Position numbers and translations under genes: made by a program | The notes under the pieces: model-generated | Told to the model about the DNA's origin: nothing | The model's database searches: none | Seen by the model: the letters and a program-made list of their open reading frames with translations, nothing else | Assembly: GCA_033851845.1 (NCBI GenBank) | Contig: JAWWOH010000106.1 | Coordinates: 1 to 64,000, forward strand | Reading direction: 5' to 3' | Length of the DNA: 64,000 nucleotides | Source of the DNA: RYN-124 sp033851845 | GTDB lineage: Bacteria; Actinomycetota; Actinomycetes; Mycobacteriales; SCTD01 | In this document: positions 41,726 to 50,928 of the stretch, piece after piece | Position numbering within the stretch: the first letter of the stretch is position 1 | Layout of the letters: each line of letters opens with the position of its first letter

Positions 41726-42832
41726 ATGAACCTGCTGTCGCATCGCCGCCTCGCCTGGTCAGTGCCCGCCGCCGTGATCGCCGCCGTCGTCACCGCCGCG
41801 CTCCTGCCAGGCGTGGCATCCGGGAAGAGCCACCCGCGGCTGGCACCGCGCACGGCAGCCGAGCTGCTCGTCGCCGTGCAGGGCAGCACGGTCGAGCACC
41901 TTTCCGGCACGATCGTCGAGACGGCACGGCTGGGCCTGCCCGACCTCCCGGGCAGTGACCGGTCGGCCTCTCTGAACTGGCAGTCTCTGATCACCGGCTC
42001 GCATACGGCGAACATCTGGGTCGACGGCCCCGATCACCAGCGCGTGGCGCTCCTCGGACAGCTCGCCGAGTCCGACATCGTCCACAACGGCAAGGACGTG
42101 TGGACCTACTCGTCGCGCGACAACGCCGTCAGCCACGCGACGCTCCGCGAGGACTCCACAGCGAAGCCAGCCCCGGTTCCCACCGACGCGGTCGACCTGA
42201 CGCCGCAGGCTGCAGCCGACAAAGCCCTCAAGGCGATCGACCCGAGCACCAAGGTCACGGTCGACATGACGGCGGAAGTCGCCGGGCGTCCGGCGTACAC
42301 CCTCAGCCTCACCCCGCGGGATGCCCGATCAACGGTCCGCGTCGTACTCATCGCCGTCGACAGCGAGTACAACGTGCCGCTCCGCGTGCAGGTGTTCGGC
42401 TCCGGCGTCGCCGCAGCCTTCGAGACGGCCTTCACCGACATCTCCTTCGCCCGCCCCAACTCGTCGGTGTTCCACTTCTCGCCCCCGGCCCACGCCGTGG
42501 TCACCGAGCAGGACCTCGGGGGAATGAGTCCGCGAGCCGATGCTTCGGAGACCTCCAAGTCCGCGCAGCCGAAGCCCGCCGTGATCGGCAACGGCTGGAC
42601 GTCGATCCTCACGATGACCCAGCCAAAGGCGACGCAGCCGACGGCCGGCGGGAGGGAGTCTCGAAAGAGCACGTCGTCCCTGCTCGACCAGCTCACCTCA
42701 GCACTGCCCAACGGCGACCGGTTGATGAAGACGAGCCTCATCAACGCCTTGCTCACCTCCGACGGGCGGCTCTTCGTCGGCGCGGTGAAGCCGGAGCTGC
42801 TGCAGAAGGCTGCTCTGGGTTCTGCCGGATGA
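41726..42832 (+). CDS. Exported LolA-like protein
   Basis: 368 aa with a signal or anchor (AWSVPAAVIAAVVTAALLPG). The body has a LolA/DUF2092-type beta-sheet pattern: ANIWVDGPDHQRVALLG, DIVHNGKDVWTYSSRDN, TVRVVLIAVDSEYNVPLRVQVFG. Relatives act as lipid or lipoprotein carriers or sensors of the envelope. ATG 41726 is the first after the operator-like repeat. It overlaps the ABC ATPase start (ATGA), so it may supply the transporter with its cargo. Confidence 0.83.
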   Translation: MNLLSHRRLAWSVPAAVIAAVVTAALLPGVASGKSHPRLAPRTAAELLVAVQGSTVEHLSGTIVETARLGLPDLPGSDRSASLNWQSLITGSHTANIWVDGPDHQRVALLGQLAESDIVHNGKDVWTYSSRDNAVSHATLREDSTAKPAPVPTDAVDLTPQAAADKALKAIDPSTKVTVDMTAEVAGRPAYTLSLTPRDARSTVRVVLIAVDSEYNVPLRVQVFGSGVAAAFETAFTDISFARPNSSVFHFSPPAHAVVTEQDLGGMSPRADASETSKSAQPKPAVIGNGWTSILTMTQPKATQPTAGGRESRKSTSSLLDQLTSALPNGDRLMKTSLINALLTSDGRLFVGAVKPELLQKAALGSAG

Positions 42833-43815
42833 CGGCGCGCACCACCGGCGCCTCGACGCTTGCCGACGATCTTCTCGCTCCCGTGCCTCTTGCCGTGCGC
42901 ACCCGGGGACTGACGCGCCGGTTCGGGTCGCAGACCGCTGTCGACGCCGTCGACCTGGAGGTCCCGCGCGGCGCGGTCTACGGCTTCCTCGGCCCCAACG
43001 GCTGCGGGAAGACCACGACGATCCGCATGCTGCTCGGGCTGCTCGCGGCAGATTCGGGCGAGATCGAGCTGCTCGGTCGGCGGATGCCGGATCACCTCGG
43101 CGAAGTCCTTCCCCGCGTCGGAGCGCTCATCGAAGGGCCGGCCTTCCACCTCTACCTCAGCGGGTGGGACAACCTGCGTCGGTTGGATCAGTGCGACCGA
43201 ACCGCCGACCCCGCGACGAGTCGTGAACGCATCGGCGAGGCGCTGACCCGGGTAGGGCTGACGGCCGCTGCCAACAAGCGCTACCGGCAGTACTCCCTCG
43301 GCATGAAGCAGCGGCTCGGTCTGGCCGCCGCGCTCCTGCAGCCGCGCGACCTGCTGGTCCTCGACGAGCCCACCAACGGCCTCGACCCGCAGGGCACCCG
43401 CGAGGTCCGGCACCTGGTCCGCGACCTAGCCTCCGACGGCACGACCGTGCTCGTGTCGAGCCATCTGCTTGCAGAGATCGAGCAAGTGGCGACGCACGTC
43501 GGGATCATGTCGGCCGGTGTGCTGCTCCGCCAGGGCACCTTGAAAGAGGTGCTGTCCGAGGGGACGGAGATCGTTCGCATCACCACCCCGGACGTCGAGC
43601 TGGTCACGTTGAGCTTGAAGCGCCTCGGCTTGGCGGACATCCGGCAGGCGCTCGACGACGAGGTCACGGCGCGGCTCGGCGACGTCGCCGTGGAGGACGT
43701 CGTGCGGGCGGTCGTCGGCGCGGATGCCCGAGTGCGCGGCTTCGTGACTGCGCGACCGGATCTCGAGGACCTGTTCGTCGCACTGACCGGCGAGGGCTTC
43801 GATGTCGCTCGCTGA
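42829..43815 (+). CDS. ABC transporter ATP-binding protein (ABC-2/drug or bacitracin type)
   Basis: 328 aa. Walker A GPNGCGKTTT, a signature read as YSLGMKQRL, Walker B LLVLDEPTNGLDP and H-loop SSHLLAEIE. The C-terminal extension of about 100 aa is typical of CcmA/BcrA/DrrA-like ATPases. Translationally coupled to both the LolA-like gene (ATGA) and the permease (14-nt overlap). It is probably induced with them by the adjacent two-component system. Confidence 0.93.
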   Translation: MTARTTGASTLADDLLAPVPLAVRTRGLTRRFGSQTAVDAVDLEVPRGAVYGFLGPNGCGKTTTIRMLLGLLAADSGEIELLGRRMPDHLGEVLPRVGALIEGPAFHLYLSGWDNLRRLDQCDRTADPATSRERIGEALTRVGLTAAANKRYRQYSLGMKQRLGLAAALLQPRDLLVLDEPTNGLDPQGTREVRHLVRDLASDGTTVLVSSHLLAEIEQVATHVGIMSAGVLLRQGTLKEVLSEGTEIVRITTPDVELVTLSLKRLGLADIRQALDDEVTARLGDVAVEDVVRAVVGADARVRGFVTARPDLEDLFVALTGEGFDVAR

Positions 43816-44674
43816 CGTCTCCGTCGGCGTGCCGGCATTGCCGGTACGGCGGAACTACCCGGGTGCGTTCCGTCGCCTCTACCTCAGCGAGATGCGCCTG
43901 ACCTTGCGTCGGCGGCGCAACCTCGCGCTGCTCGGGGTCCTCGCCGTCGTACCCATCTTCATCGGGGTCGCCGTAAAGATCAGCACCCCCCACAACGGCG
44001 ACGGTCCGGACTTCATCGGCCAGGTGTCCAACAACGGCCTCTTCCTCGTCTTCACCGCGTTGACGGTTGCACTGCCGTTGTTCCTGCCCCTGGTGGTCGG
44101 CGTCGTGTCCGGCGACTCCATCGCGGGCGAGGCGGGCGGCGGCACGCTGCGCTACCTGCTGACCGTCCCGGTGACGCGCGGGCGGCTGCTCGCCGTCAAG
44201 ACACTGGGCGTCGCGTCGTACACCGCCATCGGCGTTTTCACAGTGACCGGCGTCGGACTGGTGCTCGGCGGCATCCTGTTCGGTCTCCACGACGTCACGC
44301 TCCTGTCCGGCGACACCGTCAGCCTCGGCAACGGCCTGCTCCGCACCTTCCTCGTGGCTGCCTACGTCACCGTTGCGCTCTTCGGGCTCGCCGCCGGCGG
44401 CGTCTTCGTCTCCACCCTGACGGAGAACGCGATCGCGGCCATGGCCACGACGATCGGCCTGGCCGTGTTCTCCGCCCTGCTCGACGCAGTGCCTCAGCTG
44501 CGTCACATCCACGGCATCCTTCTGACGCACAACTGGCTCGGCTTCGGCGAGCTGTTGCGCGGCCACGTCGACAGCGCGGCCCTGCTGCGGTGGAGCGGCC
44601 TGCACATGATCTACGCGGTCGTGTTCCTCAGCCTCGCGTGGGCGCGCCTCGGAACCAAGGACGTCACGAGCTGA
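43802..44674 (+). CDS. ABC-2 type permease
   Basis: 290 aa with six hydrophobic segments, beginning with a cytosolic basic stretch (LRRRRNLALLGVL). A conserved block (GDSIAGEAGGGTLRYLLTVPVTRGRLL) between TM2 and TM3 is typical of ABC-2 exporters such as those for bacitracin, lantibiotics or drugs. It is the partner of the ATPase just upstream. A substrate is not assignable. Confidence 0.9.
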   Translation: MSLADVSVGVPALPVRRNYPGAFRRLYLSEMRLTLRRRRNLALLGVLAVVPIFIGVAVKISTPHNGDGPDFIGQVSNNGLFLVFTALTVALPLFLPLVVGVVSGDSIAGEAGGGTLRYLLTVPVTRGRLLAVKTLGVASYTAIGVFTVTGVGLVLGGILFGLHDVTLLSGDTVSLGNGLLRTFLVAAYVTVALFGLAAGGVFVSTLTENAIAAMATTIGLAVFSALLDAVPQLRHIHGILLTHNWLGFGELLRGHVDSAALLRWSGLHMIYAVVFLSLAWARLGTKDVTS

Positions 44675-44701
44675 AGCGCGCGCGCTCGCAAGGAACGCCC
44701 T

Positions 44702-44721
44702 TTGACGGGCGTTCATACGCC
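44702..44721 (+). promoter_or_regulatory. Possible promoter with inverted repeat
   Basis: TTGACG at 44702-44707 resembles a -35 element. It is followed at once by GGCGT-TCAT-ACGCC (44708-44721), a 5-bp inverted repeat that could be an operator or a weak terminator of the upstream operon. No good -10 is visible. It precedes the lipoprotein/ABC operon. Confidence 0.35.
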
Positions 44722-44751
44722 GTTGAGGAACCGAGTTCTCACCTGCCACGC

Positions 44752-45399
44752 ATGCGTTCACGTGCCGGGATCGCCTTGCTGCTTCTGCCCATGCTTGCTG
44801 CCTGTTCCGGCTCGTCGACGCCCGGCACTGGATCGAGCGCGTCACTCGCCCCGACCATCACGGCCTCCGCTGCTGCCAGCCCGTCGTCGGCGGCTCAGCC
44901 GGCGCCGCAGTCGCCCGTGCCCGCCGAGAGCAACCCGCCTGGCGACATCCCGGACAACCTGGCGTTCGTCCCTTACAGCAACGCGAGCGGCCGGTACCGG
45001 TTCACACATCCGGAGGGTTGGGCGGAGCGCGCATCAGGTAGTCGCGTTCTGTTCACCGACAAGCTCAACGGCGTCACCGCGGACGCCGGTACGGCGACGG
45101 TGCCGCCGACTGTTGCGGACGCCAAGTCCAAGGACGTGCCAGAGCTGCGGCGCACGCAGGCAGCCTTCGAGCTCCGGAGTGTCTCGTCGGTGAGGGTTGT
45201 GGGAGGCAGCGGCGTGCGGATCGTCTACCGGCGCAACTCGGCGCCTGACGCTGTCACTGGCCGGCAGTACCGCGACGAGGTCGAGCGATACGAGCTGGTG
45301 TCGAACGGACACGAGGTCGTGCTCGAGCTGTTCGGCCCGGTAGGAGCCGACAACGTCGACGCCTACCGAACGATGGTGGACAGCCTGCGGATCGCATGA
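44752..45399 (+). CDS. Lipoprotein, first gene of a second ABC operon
   Basis: 215 aa. The lipobox is LPMLAACSGSS after a basic start, then a Ser/Pro/Ala-rich linker (about 45 aa). The globular part resembles a small actinobacterial surface domain: FVPYSNASGRYRFTHPEGWAERA, and the final DNVDAYRTMVDSLRIA resembles PsbP/LpqN-like segments. ATG overlaps none upstream, and the stop overlaps the first ATPase (ATGA). It is probably an outer-surface partner of the transporter. Confidence 0.83.
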   Translation: MRSRAGIALLLLPMLAACSGSSTPGTGSSASLAPTITASAAASPSSAAQPAPQSPVPAESNPPGDIPDNLAFVPYSNASGRYRFTHPEGWAERASGSRVLFTDKLNGVTADAGTATVPPTVADAKSKDVPELRRTQAAFELRSVSSVRVVGGSGVRIVYRRNSAPDAVTGRQYRDEVERYELVSNGHEVVLELFGPVGADNVDAYRTMVDSLRIA

Positions 45400-46067
45400 C
45401 GCCGCTCGAGGCTGCCGGCCTGCACCGCTTCTACCGTCGGGGCAGCAGCGAGGTCGCGGCGCTGCTCGATGTCGGCCTGGTCTGCGCACCAGGAGAGACG
45501 GTTGCGGTGACCGGCCCCTCGGGGTCGGGCAAGTCGACGCTGCTGGCGTTGCTCGCGGGACTGGACGATCCCGACGGTGGCAAGGTGTCGATCTGCGGAG
45601 AGGTGCTGAGCCATCGCAGCGCGCGCGACGCAGCCCAACTGCGGGCGCGGCACATCGGGGTCCTCACACAGGCGAGCGGATTGCTGGACCACCTCACTGT
45701 GTTGCAGAACGTTCGGCTGGCCGCGGCGCTGCGGCGTCGGGCCGGTGGCGTTGGTGGGGCGGGGCCGGAGGAGCTGCTCGACAGCCTCGGCCTGTCCGCC
45801 GTACGCCGGTCCCGACCGACATCGTTGTCGGGTGGTGAGACGGCACGGGCGGGCCTCGCCGTCGCGCTCGCCGGCAACCCCGACGTCCTGCTCGCCGACG
45901 AACCCACGGCGGAGATCAGCAGCGCCGAGGAGCGCGACGTGCTCGACTTGCTGCAGCAGTGCCGCCCCGAACAGGGCGCGACCGTGCTCATCACGCACTC
46001 CCAGGTCGTCGCCTCCCGTGCCGATCGCGTACTGCACCTGCGCGACGGACGACTGGTATCCGCATGA
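45396..46067 (+). CDS. ABC ATPase 1 of the FtsX-type transporter
   Basis: 223 aa. Walker A GPSGSGKST, signature LSGGETARAGLA (Glu and Thr where Gln is usual), Walker B DVLLADEPTAEI and H-loop ITHSQ. The Walker B extension reads TAEIS rather than TGNLD. Coupled by ATGA overlaps on both sides. It is one of two ATPases paired with a single permease. Confidence 0.92.
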   Translation: MTPLEAAGLHRFYRRGSSEVAALLDVGLVCAPGETVAVTGPSGSGKSTLLALLAGLDDPDGGKVSICGEVLSHRSARDAAQLRARHIGVLTQASGLLDHLTVLQNVRLAAALRRRAGGVGGAGPEELLDSLGLSAVRRSRPTSLSGGETARAGLAVALAGNPDVLLADEPTAEISSAEERDVLDLLQQCRPEQGATVLITHSQVVASRADRVLHLRDGRLVSA

Positions 46068-46681
46068 TCCTGAGCAACGCCATGGACGTCGTACTTCAGT
46101 ACGGCGAACGCCGCATCCTCGACGGCGTCGACCTCAGCGTCGAGACCGGCGAGCAGTACGCGGTGACAGGGCGATCGGGCAGCGGCAAGACGACCCTGCT
46201 GCTGGTCATGGCCGGATTGCTGCCGCCAACGGCCGGTCGACTCACCCTGGGCATCACGTCGCGGGAGATCGCCTACGTGCCCCAGGTTCCCTCGCTGGTG
46301 CCAGAGCTGTCCGCGCTCGACAACGCCACACTCGGCCTCCGTTTCCGCGGCGTCGATCCCTCCGCAGCCGTCGACCAGGCCCGGGATGCCCTCGAGGAGC
46401 TCGGTCTCGGCGGCGCGACCGACGCACTGCCCGCCGAGCTTTCGGGTGGCATGCAGCAGCGCGTCGCCATCGCCCGCGCCGTGGTGCTCGCCCCGCGGTT
46501 GCTGCTCGCCGACGAGCCGACCGGCGCGCTCGATCGCGCCGCCGGGGAGCGCGTGCTCACCATGATGCGCGAGCTGGCGGCCCGGTCTGAGACCGCATTG
46601 CTCATCGCTACGCACGATGTCGAGGTCGCGGCGATGTTCCCTCGGCACCTCGCATTGAGCGATGGGCGGATCGCGGCATGA
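46064..46681 (+). CDS. ABC ATPase 2 of the FtsX-type transporter
   Basis: 205 aa. Walker A GRSGSGKTT, signature LSGGMQQRVAIA, Walker B LLLADEPTGALD and H-loop ATHDVE. It lacks a clear canonical N-terminal Q-loop spacing but retains VPQVPSLVPEL. It is more MacB-like than ATPase 1, so the two may form a heterodimer on the permease. Coupled by ATGA overlaps. Confidence 0.92.
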   Translation: MILSNAMDVVLQYGERRILDGVDLSVETGEQYAVTGRSGSGKTTLLLVMAGLLPPTAGRLTLGITSREIAYVPQVPSLVPELSALDNATLGLRFRGVDPSAAVDQARDALEELGLGGATDALPAELSGGMQQRVAIARAVVLAPRLLLADEPTGALDRAAGERVLTMMRELAARSETALLIATHDVEVAAMFPRHLALSDGRIAA

Positions 46682-49302
46682 CCGCTCTGCGCTACCTGCA
46701 AGCCGGGCTGCGGGCGCGGCGGGCGGAGTTCCTCGCAGCAGGGCTCGCCATCGGGCTCTTCGTGTCCTTCCTCGCCTCGCTCGGCTCGCTCGTCGCGCAC
46801 AGCCGCAGCGAGCTGACGGTCCGTGCAGCGGCCGCGGCCCCCGTCGACTGGCAGGTGCAGCTCGTCGCCGGCGCTGACGCGGCAGAGGCCGGCAAGGCAC
46901 TGAGCGCGGTGCCGGACCTGTTGGGTCAGCGGGCCGTCGATTACGCGCGCGTGGCTGGCTTACGCTCGACGTCGGCGACAGGCACTCGCACCACCGGAGC
47001 TGCCTACGTCGTCTCGTTGCCGACTGACTACGGAGCCTTCGCGCCCCGAGAGCTCCGACCACTGCTGGGTTCGGCGACCGGCACCCTGCTGCAGCAGCAG
47101 ACCGCTGCCAACCTCGCCGCCGGACCGGGGTCCGTCGTCGAGGTGATCGGTGTCGGGCCTGCGGCCCGGGCGCGCGTGGACGGAGTCGTCGACCTCCCCG
47201 CTGCGGACTCGTTCTTCCAGGTGGTCGGGGCACCGGCCGGCGCGGGAGCGAGCGCACCACCGGACAACGTGCTGCTGGTCCCCAGCGCGGTCTTCAGCAC
47301 GCTCGTCGAAGGCCATGCCACGGTGGTGCACCAGCTGCACGCACGGTTCCGGCACGACCGGCTGCCGTCCGATCCGGCGGCGGCGTATGCCCTGTCAGCC
47401 GGTCGGGCCAACCACTACGCGTCAGAGGTTGCCGGCGCCGCGCTCGTGGGCAACGACCTCGGTGCTGCCCTTCTCGGTGCGCGACAGGATGCGATCTACG
47501 CGCAGCTGCTCGTTCTGCTGCTCGGCATCCCCGGCGTCGTGCTAGCGGGGGTGGTGTGCGCGCTGGTCGTCGCCATGCGACGCGAGCGACAGACCCGCGA
47601 GCTCGGCCTTCTACGACTTCGGGGTGCGTCCCCGTCCCGGTCAGCCGTCCTCGTCGGAGCGACCGCCGCGGCCGATGGGTTGTTCGGGGGCGCCCTCGGT
47701 CTGGTCGGGGCAGCAGCGGCGCTGCGCCTTACGCTCGGCAGCGGTGCCCGACTGTCGACGGCATGGGCCGTCGGCGCCGTTGTTGCCGGGCTGGTCCTTG
47801 CCGCCCTGGTCGAACTCGCGCCGGTCATTCGCCTGATCCGTCGCGGCGCGCCGACAGTGCAGCAAGCTGTCGCCGCCGCGCCGGCGATCCGGTTGCCGCT
47901 GCCACTGCGACTCGGCGCCGACCTCTTCCTCATCGGAACGTCGGCGCTCGTGTTCTGGCTGACCTCGCGCGGCGGCTACAGCGTCGTCGTCGTACCGGAG
48001 GGCATCCCGGTCGCCTCGGTCAACTACGCAGCGCTGCTCGCCCCGGCCTTGGCCTGGCCGGGTCTTGCCCTCCTGGCCTGGCGCATCACCGCAGCTGCGC
48101 TGAGCCGGAAACACCGTCGGCCGCGTACGGACAGCTCCGGGTCCGTGCCCGACATCCGAGCTGCCGTTGTACGGCGGCGCCGAGGCCTGGTGGCCCGCGG
48201 TGCGACCGGCCTCGCCGTCGCCATCGCGGTGACCGTGTCGACTGCCATCTTCACGACGACGTACGACCGGCAGGCCCGCGTCGACGTGGCGCTCACGGTC
48301 GGGTCGGATGTCGCGATGACCCTGCCGCCGGACACGCGCGGAGCCACGCTCGACCCCGGGATCGCAAAGGTGCCGGGAGCGCAGGCAGTCGAGAGCATGC
48401 AGCACCGGCTCGCGTATGTCGGCCCCGACCTCCAGGACCTGTACGGCATCGATGCCCGCACGATCGGCCGCGCAGCGCCTCTGCAGAACGCGTTCACGCC
48501 GGGTTCCACCATCAAGGCAACCCTGTCGCGGCTTGCCGGCACACCAGACGGCGCGCTGCTCGCCCAGGAGACGCTGCACGACTACCAGCTCCATGTCGGT
48601 GACCTGGTGCGGCTTCGACTGCAGAACGCAAACGGCCAGTACGTCACCGTGCCGTTCCATGTGGCAGGCGTCGTCACCGAGTTCGCGACCGCACCGAGGG
48701 ACAGCTTCGTCGTCGCCAACGCGACGTACATCGCCACCGCGACGGGGTCCTCCGCCGTACAGACACTTCTCGTGCGGACCAGCGATCCCGCGCGCGTGGC
48801 CGCACTGCTGCGCAACAGAGCCCCGGTCGGTGCCACGGTCGCCGACACCAAGAGCGGGGGCGCCACCGTCACCTCAGCGACCGGACTCGCGGCCGGCAAC
48901 CTGGCCGGGCTCGCCAAGCTCACCCTCGGCTTCGGGTTCCTGCTGGCCGTCGCCAGCAGCGTGCTCGCGCTGATCGTCGGCTTGTCACAGCGTCGACGCA
49001 GCCTCGTCGTCCTCGCCCTGCTCGGGGCCACTCCACGACAACGGGCCGGCTTCCTGTGGACGGAGGCGCGGGCGATGGTGGTGGCAGGGCTGGTTGGTGG
49101 CCTCGTCGTCGGTGCCGTGATCGCGGCCGAGCTCGTGAAGGTGCTGAACGGGATCTTCGACCCGGCGCCCGAGCACCCGGCTATCCCCGGCGGGCTGCTC
49201 GCGATCCTCGTCCTCGTCGTGCTGGCGGGGAGCGCCGTCACGACAGGCATCTCGGGTCGCGTCCTCGGACGCGTGGACGCCGCGCGGCTGCGGGAGCTGT
49301 AG
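46678..49302 (+). CDS. FtsX-like ABC permease, large
   Basis: 874 aa. N-terminal TM (FLAAGLAIGLFVSFLASLG), an extracytoplasmic domain of about 220 aa, then a TM bundle with RQTRELGLLRLRGASPSR. A central TM region and a second extracytoplasmic domain lead to a last TM bundle with RRRSLVVLALLGATPRQR. This is the duplicated FtsX/MacB layout seen also at 7623-10142, but with different extracytoplasmic sequence. It completes the lipoprotein/ATPase/ATPase operon. Confidence 0.92.
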   Translation: MTALRYLQAGLRARRAEFLAAGLAIGLFVSFLASLGSLVAHSRSELTVRAAAAAPVDWQVQLVAGADAAEAGKALSAVPDLLGQRAVDYARVAGLRSTSATGTRTTGAAYVVSLPTDYGAFAPRELRPLLGSATGTLLQQQTAANLAAGPGSVVEVIGVGPAARARVDGVVDLPAADSFFQVVGAPAGAGASAPPDNVLLVPSAVFSTLVEGHATVVHQLHARFRHDRLPSDPAAAYALSAGRANHYASEVAGAALVGNDLGAALLGARQDAIYAQLLVLLLGIPGVVLAGVVCALVVAMRRERQTRELGLLRLRGASPSRSAVLVGATAAADGLFGGALGLVGAAAALRLTLGSGARLSTAWAVGAVVAGLVLAALVELAPVIRLIRRGAPTVQQAVAAAPAIRLPLPLRLGADLFLIGTSALVFWLTSRGGYSVVVVPEGIPVASVNYAALLAPALAWPGLALLAWRITAAALSRKHRRPRTDSSGSVPDIRAAVVRRRRGLVARGATGLAVAIAVTVSTAIFTTTYDRQARVDVALTVGSDVAMTLPPDTRGATLDPGIAKVPGAQAVESMQHRLAYVGPDLQDLYGIDARTIGRAAPLQNAFTPGSTIKATLSRLAGTPDGALLAQETLHDYQLHVGDLVRLRLQNANGQYVTVPFHVAGVVTEFATAPRDSFVVANATYIATATGSSAVQTLLVRTSDPARVAALLRNRAPVGATVADTKSGGATVTSATGLAAGNLAGLAKLTLGFGFLLAVASSVLALIVGLSQRRRSLVVLALLGATPRQRAGFLWTEARAMVVAGLVGGLVVGAVIAAELVKVLNGIFDPAPEHPAIPGGLLAILVLVVLAGSAVTTGISGRVLGRVDAARLREL

Positions 49303-49340
49303 CCGAGCGCTGGCCGGAAGTCCCCGCTGGTACACCACGC

Positions 49341-49778
49341 TCAGCCCAACCACCAGCCGAAGCACCGACTGGTCCAGGTCGGCTGCTCCCGCTCGTAGAA
49401 CCGGTGCGCATCGACGCGCAGGTCGCCACTGTCGAGCTCCAGGTGGGACGCGCCGCGTTGCTTCGCCCACGCCTTGGCAGCATCGAGCAGGGCTTTCCCG
49501 AGGCCTTCGGACCGCCGCGACGGGTCGACGGCGAGGTCCTCGACCCACGCGCGCTGGCCGAACCGCACGGAGGGCAGATCCAGAACCACAGTGCAGAACC
49601 CCGACAGGTCCTCGGTGACCAGGACGACGGCGCGGTCATCACTGATGAGGTCGCGCACGCGCTGCGCCGCGACGGCCCCTTCCCACTGCGGCGGTGTGGA
49701 GCCGGGCGGCGCGAACAGCCACGCGTAACAGGCGACGACCGCCGTCGCCTCATCCGTTCGTGCCTCGCGGACCGTCAC
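49341..49778 (-). CDS. GNAT family N-acetyltransferase
   Basis: 145 aa. Acetyl-CoA motif A reads VEDLAVDPSRRSEGLGKALL (R-x-x-G-x-G), with the preceding beta-strand LVTEDLSGFCTVVL. GTG start at 49778. The substrate is unknown. It converges with the permease and is divergent from the CNB genes. Confidence 0.88.
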   Translation of the reverse strand: MTVREARTDEATAVVACYAWLFAPPGSTPPQWEGAVAAQRVRDLISDDRAVVLVTEDLSGFCTVVLDLPSVRFGQRAWVEDLAVDPSRRSEGLGKALLDAAKAWAKQRGASHLELDSGDLRVDAHRFYEREQPTWTSRCFGWWLG

Positions 49779-49870
49779 CTGCGAATCCTGTCAGGACGTC
49801 GCCCCGGCCGCCTCGTCCTCGCAGGCCTCTTGCACCGTACGCATCTGATCGTCGTCGCCAGCACCTGACA

Positions 49871-49905
49871 AAGCGGGAAAATGTAGGGCGGCGCCCCTAC
49901 CGCTT
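49871..49905. promoter_or_regulatory. Bulged hairpin upstream of the cNMP-binding genes
   Basis: AAGCGG (49871-49876) and TAGGG (49884-49888) pair with CCCTA and CCGCTT downstream (reverse strand of AAGCGGTAGGG at 49895-49905), leaving a 7-nt bulge and a short loop. It lies 64 nt before the first CNB gene. It could be a leader structure or an operator. Confidence 0.35.
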
Positions 49906-49968
49906 GTCCCCGCGCCGGGCGCGACGCTGGCCGTCGGTTGGTCCGGTACCCGACCCCCGGGGGGAAAC

Positions 49969-50385
49969 ATGTCACGTGGCAAGGCTCGTCTCGAGCACCT
50001 TCGCGCCGTCCCGCTCTTCCGCACGCTGAACGCCAAAGAGCTGGCCCTGGTCGACCGGCTCGGCTACGAGTCGCCCCAGCGCGCCGGCGAGGTGCTGGTC
50101 AAGCAGGGCGCCGCCGGCCGCGAGTTCTACATCATCACCAGCGGCAAGGCGGAGGTGACACGCGACGGACATGTCGTGAGCGTCCTCGGCCCCGGGGATC
50201 ACTTCGGCGAGCTCGCGCTGCTCGACCCGCAGCCGCGTCTGGCGACCGTGACGATGACCGCCGACGGCTCGGTGATGGAGCTGCCGCAGCGTGAGTTCTG
50301 GCAGCTGCTGATGGACGTGCCGGCGATCTCCCTGAAGGTCCTGCAGGCGCTGGCGCGGATGATGCACGTTGAGCGGGCCATCTGA
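49969..50385 (+). CDS. Single cyclic-nucleotide-binding domain protein (1)
   Basis: 138 aa, only a Crp-like CNB domain. The phosphate-binding cassette reads FGELALLDPQPRLATVT, retaining Gly-Glu and the Arg that would hold the cyclic phosphate. There is no HTH or other output domain. ATG 49969 lies just after a CCCCCGGGGGG block with little SD. It may act as a cAMP-dependent switch on a partner protein. Confidence 0.88.
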   Translation: MSRGKARLEHLRAVPLFRTLNAKELALVDRLGYESPQRAGEVLVKQGAAGREFYIITSGKAEVTRDGHVVSVLGPGDHFGELALLDPQPRLATVTMTADGSVMELPQREFWQLLMDVPAISLKVLQALARMMHVERAI

Positions 50386-50825
50386 TGCGCGGTCTCCCGC
50401 CCGGCCCGCGGTCGGAGCGGCGCCAGACGGTCGCGACGCTGGCCGGCCTGCCGACGCTGACGAACTGCGACGACCGCGAGCTGACCCGACTTGCCGACAT
50501 CGGCAAGGTCGTCACGGTGCCGGCCGACTGGCCGCTCATCCAGGAACGCACGCCCGGTGACACGTGCTACCTGATCCTCGACGGCAGCGCAGAGGTACTG
50601 ACCGGTGGGACGGTGGTCGCGACCCTCGCGCCGGGCGCTCTCGTCGGTGAGATCGGGCTGCTCGACTCACGGCTCCGCACCGCAACGGTCGTCACCCGAA
50701 CGCGGACAACGCTGCTGTCGGTCGGGTTCGGCGCGATGCAGAAGCTGCTATCAGACCAACCGCACCTGGCCGATGCGCTGCTCGCCGACTACCACCGACG
50801 GGAAGCAGCTCGCACCGCGCAGTAG
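50385..50825 (+). CDS. Single cyclic-nucleotide-binding domain protein (2)
   Basis: 146 aa; a second stand-alone CNB domain whose start overlaps the first gene stop (TGATG). Cassette: VGEIGLLDSRLRTATVV, again with Gly-Glu and Arg. Sequence similarity to the first is limited, so it is not a recent duplication. The two are very probably co-expressed and might dimerise. The role is unknown. Confidence 0.87.
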   Translation: MRGLPPGPRSERRQTVATLAGLPTLTNCDDRELTRLADIGKVVTVPADWPLIQERTPGDTCYLILDGSAEVLTGGTVVATLAPGALVGEIGLLDSRLRTATVVTRTRTTLLSVGFGAMQKLLSDQPHLADALLADYHRREAARTAQ

Positions 50826-50928
50826 GCCGGATGGATACGGTCACGTATGGATGACTCGCGGACAGGCAGCGCTGTCCACGACAACCCCGTGTCGGCGTGA
50901 CGCGCGCCGACCGTAGGGTCCCGTGGTC

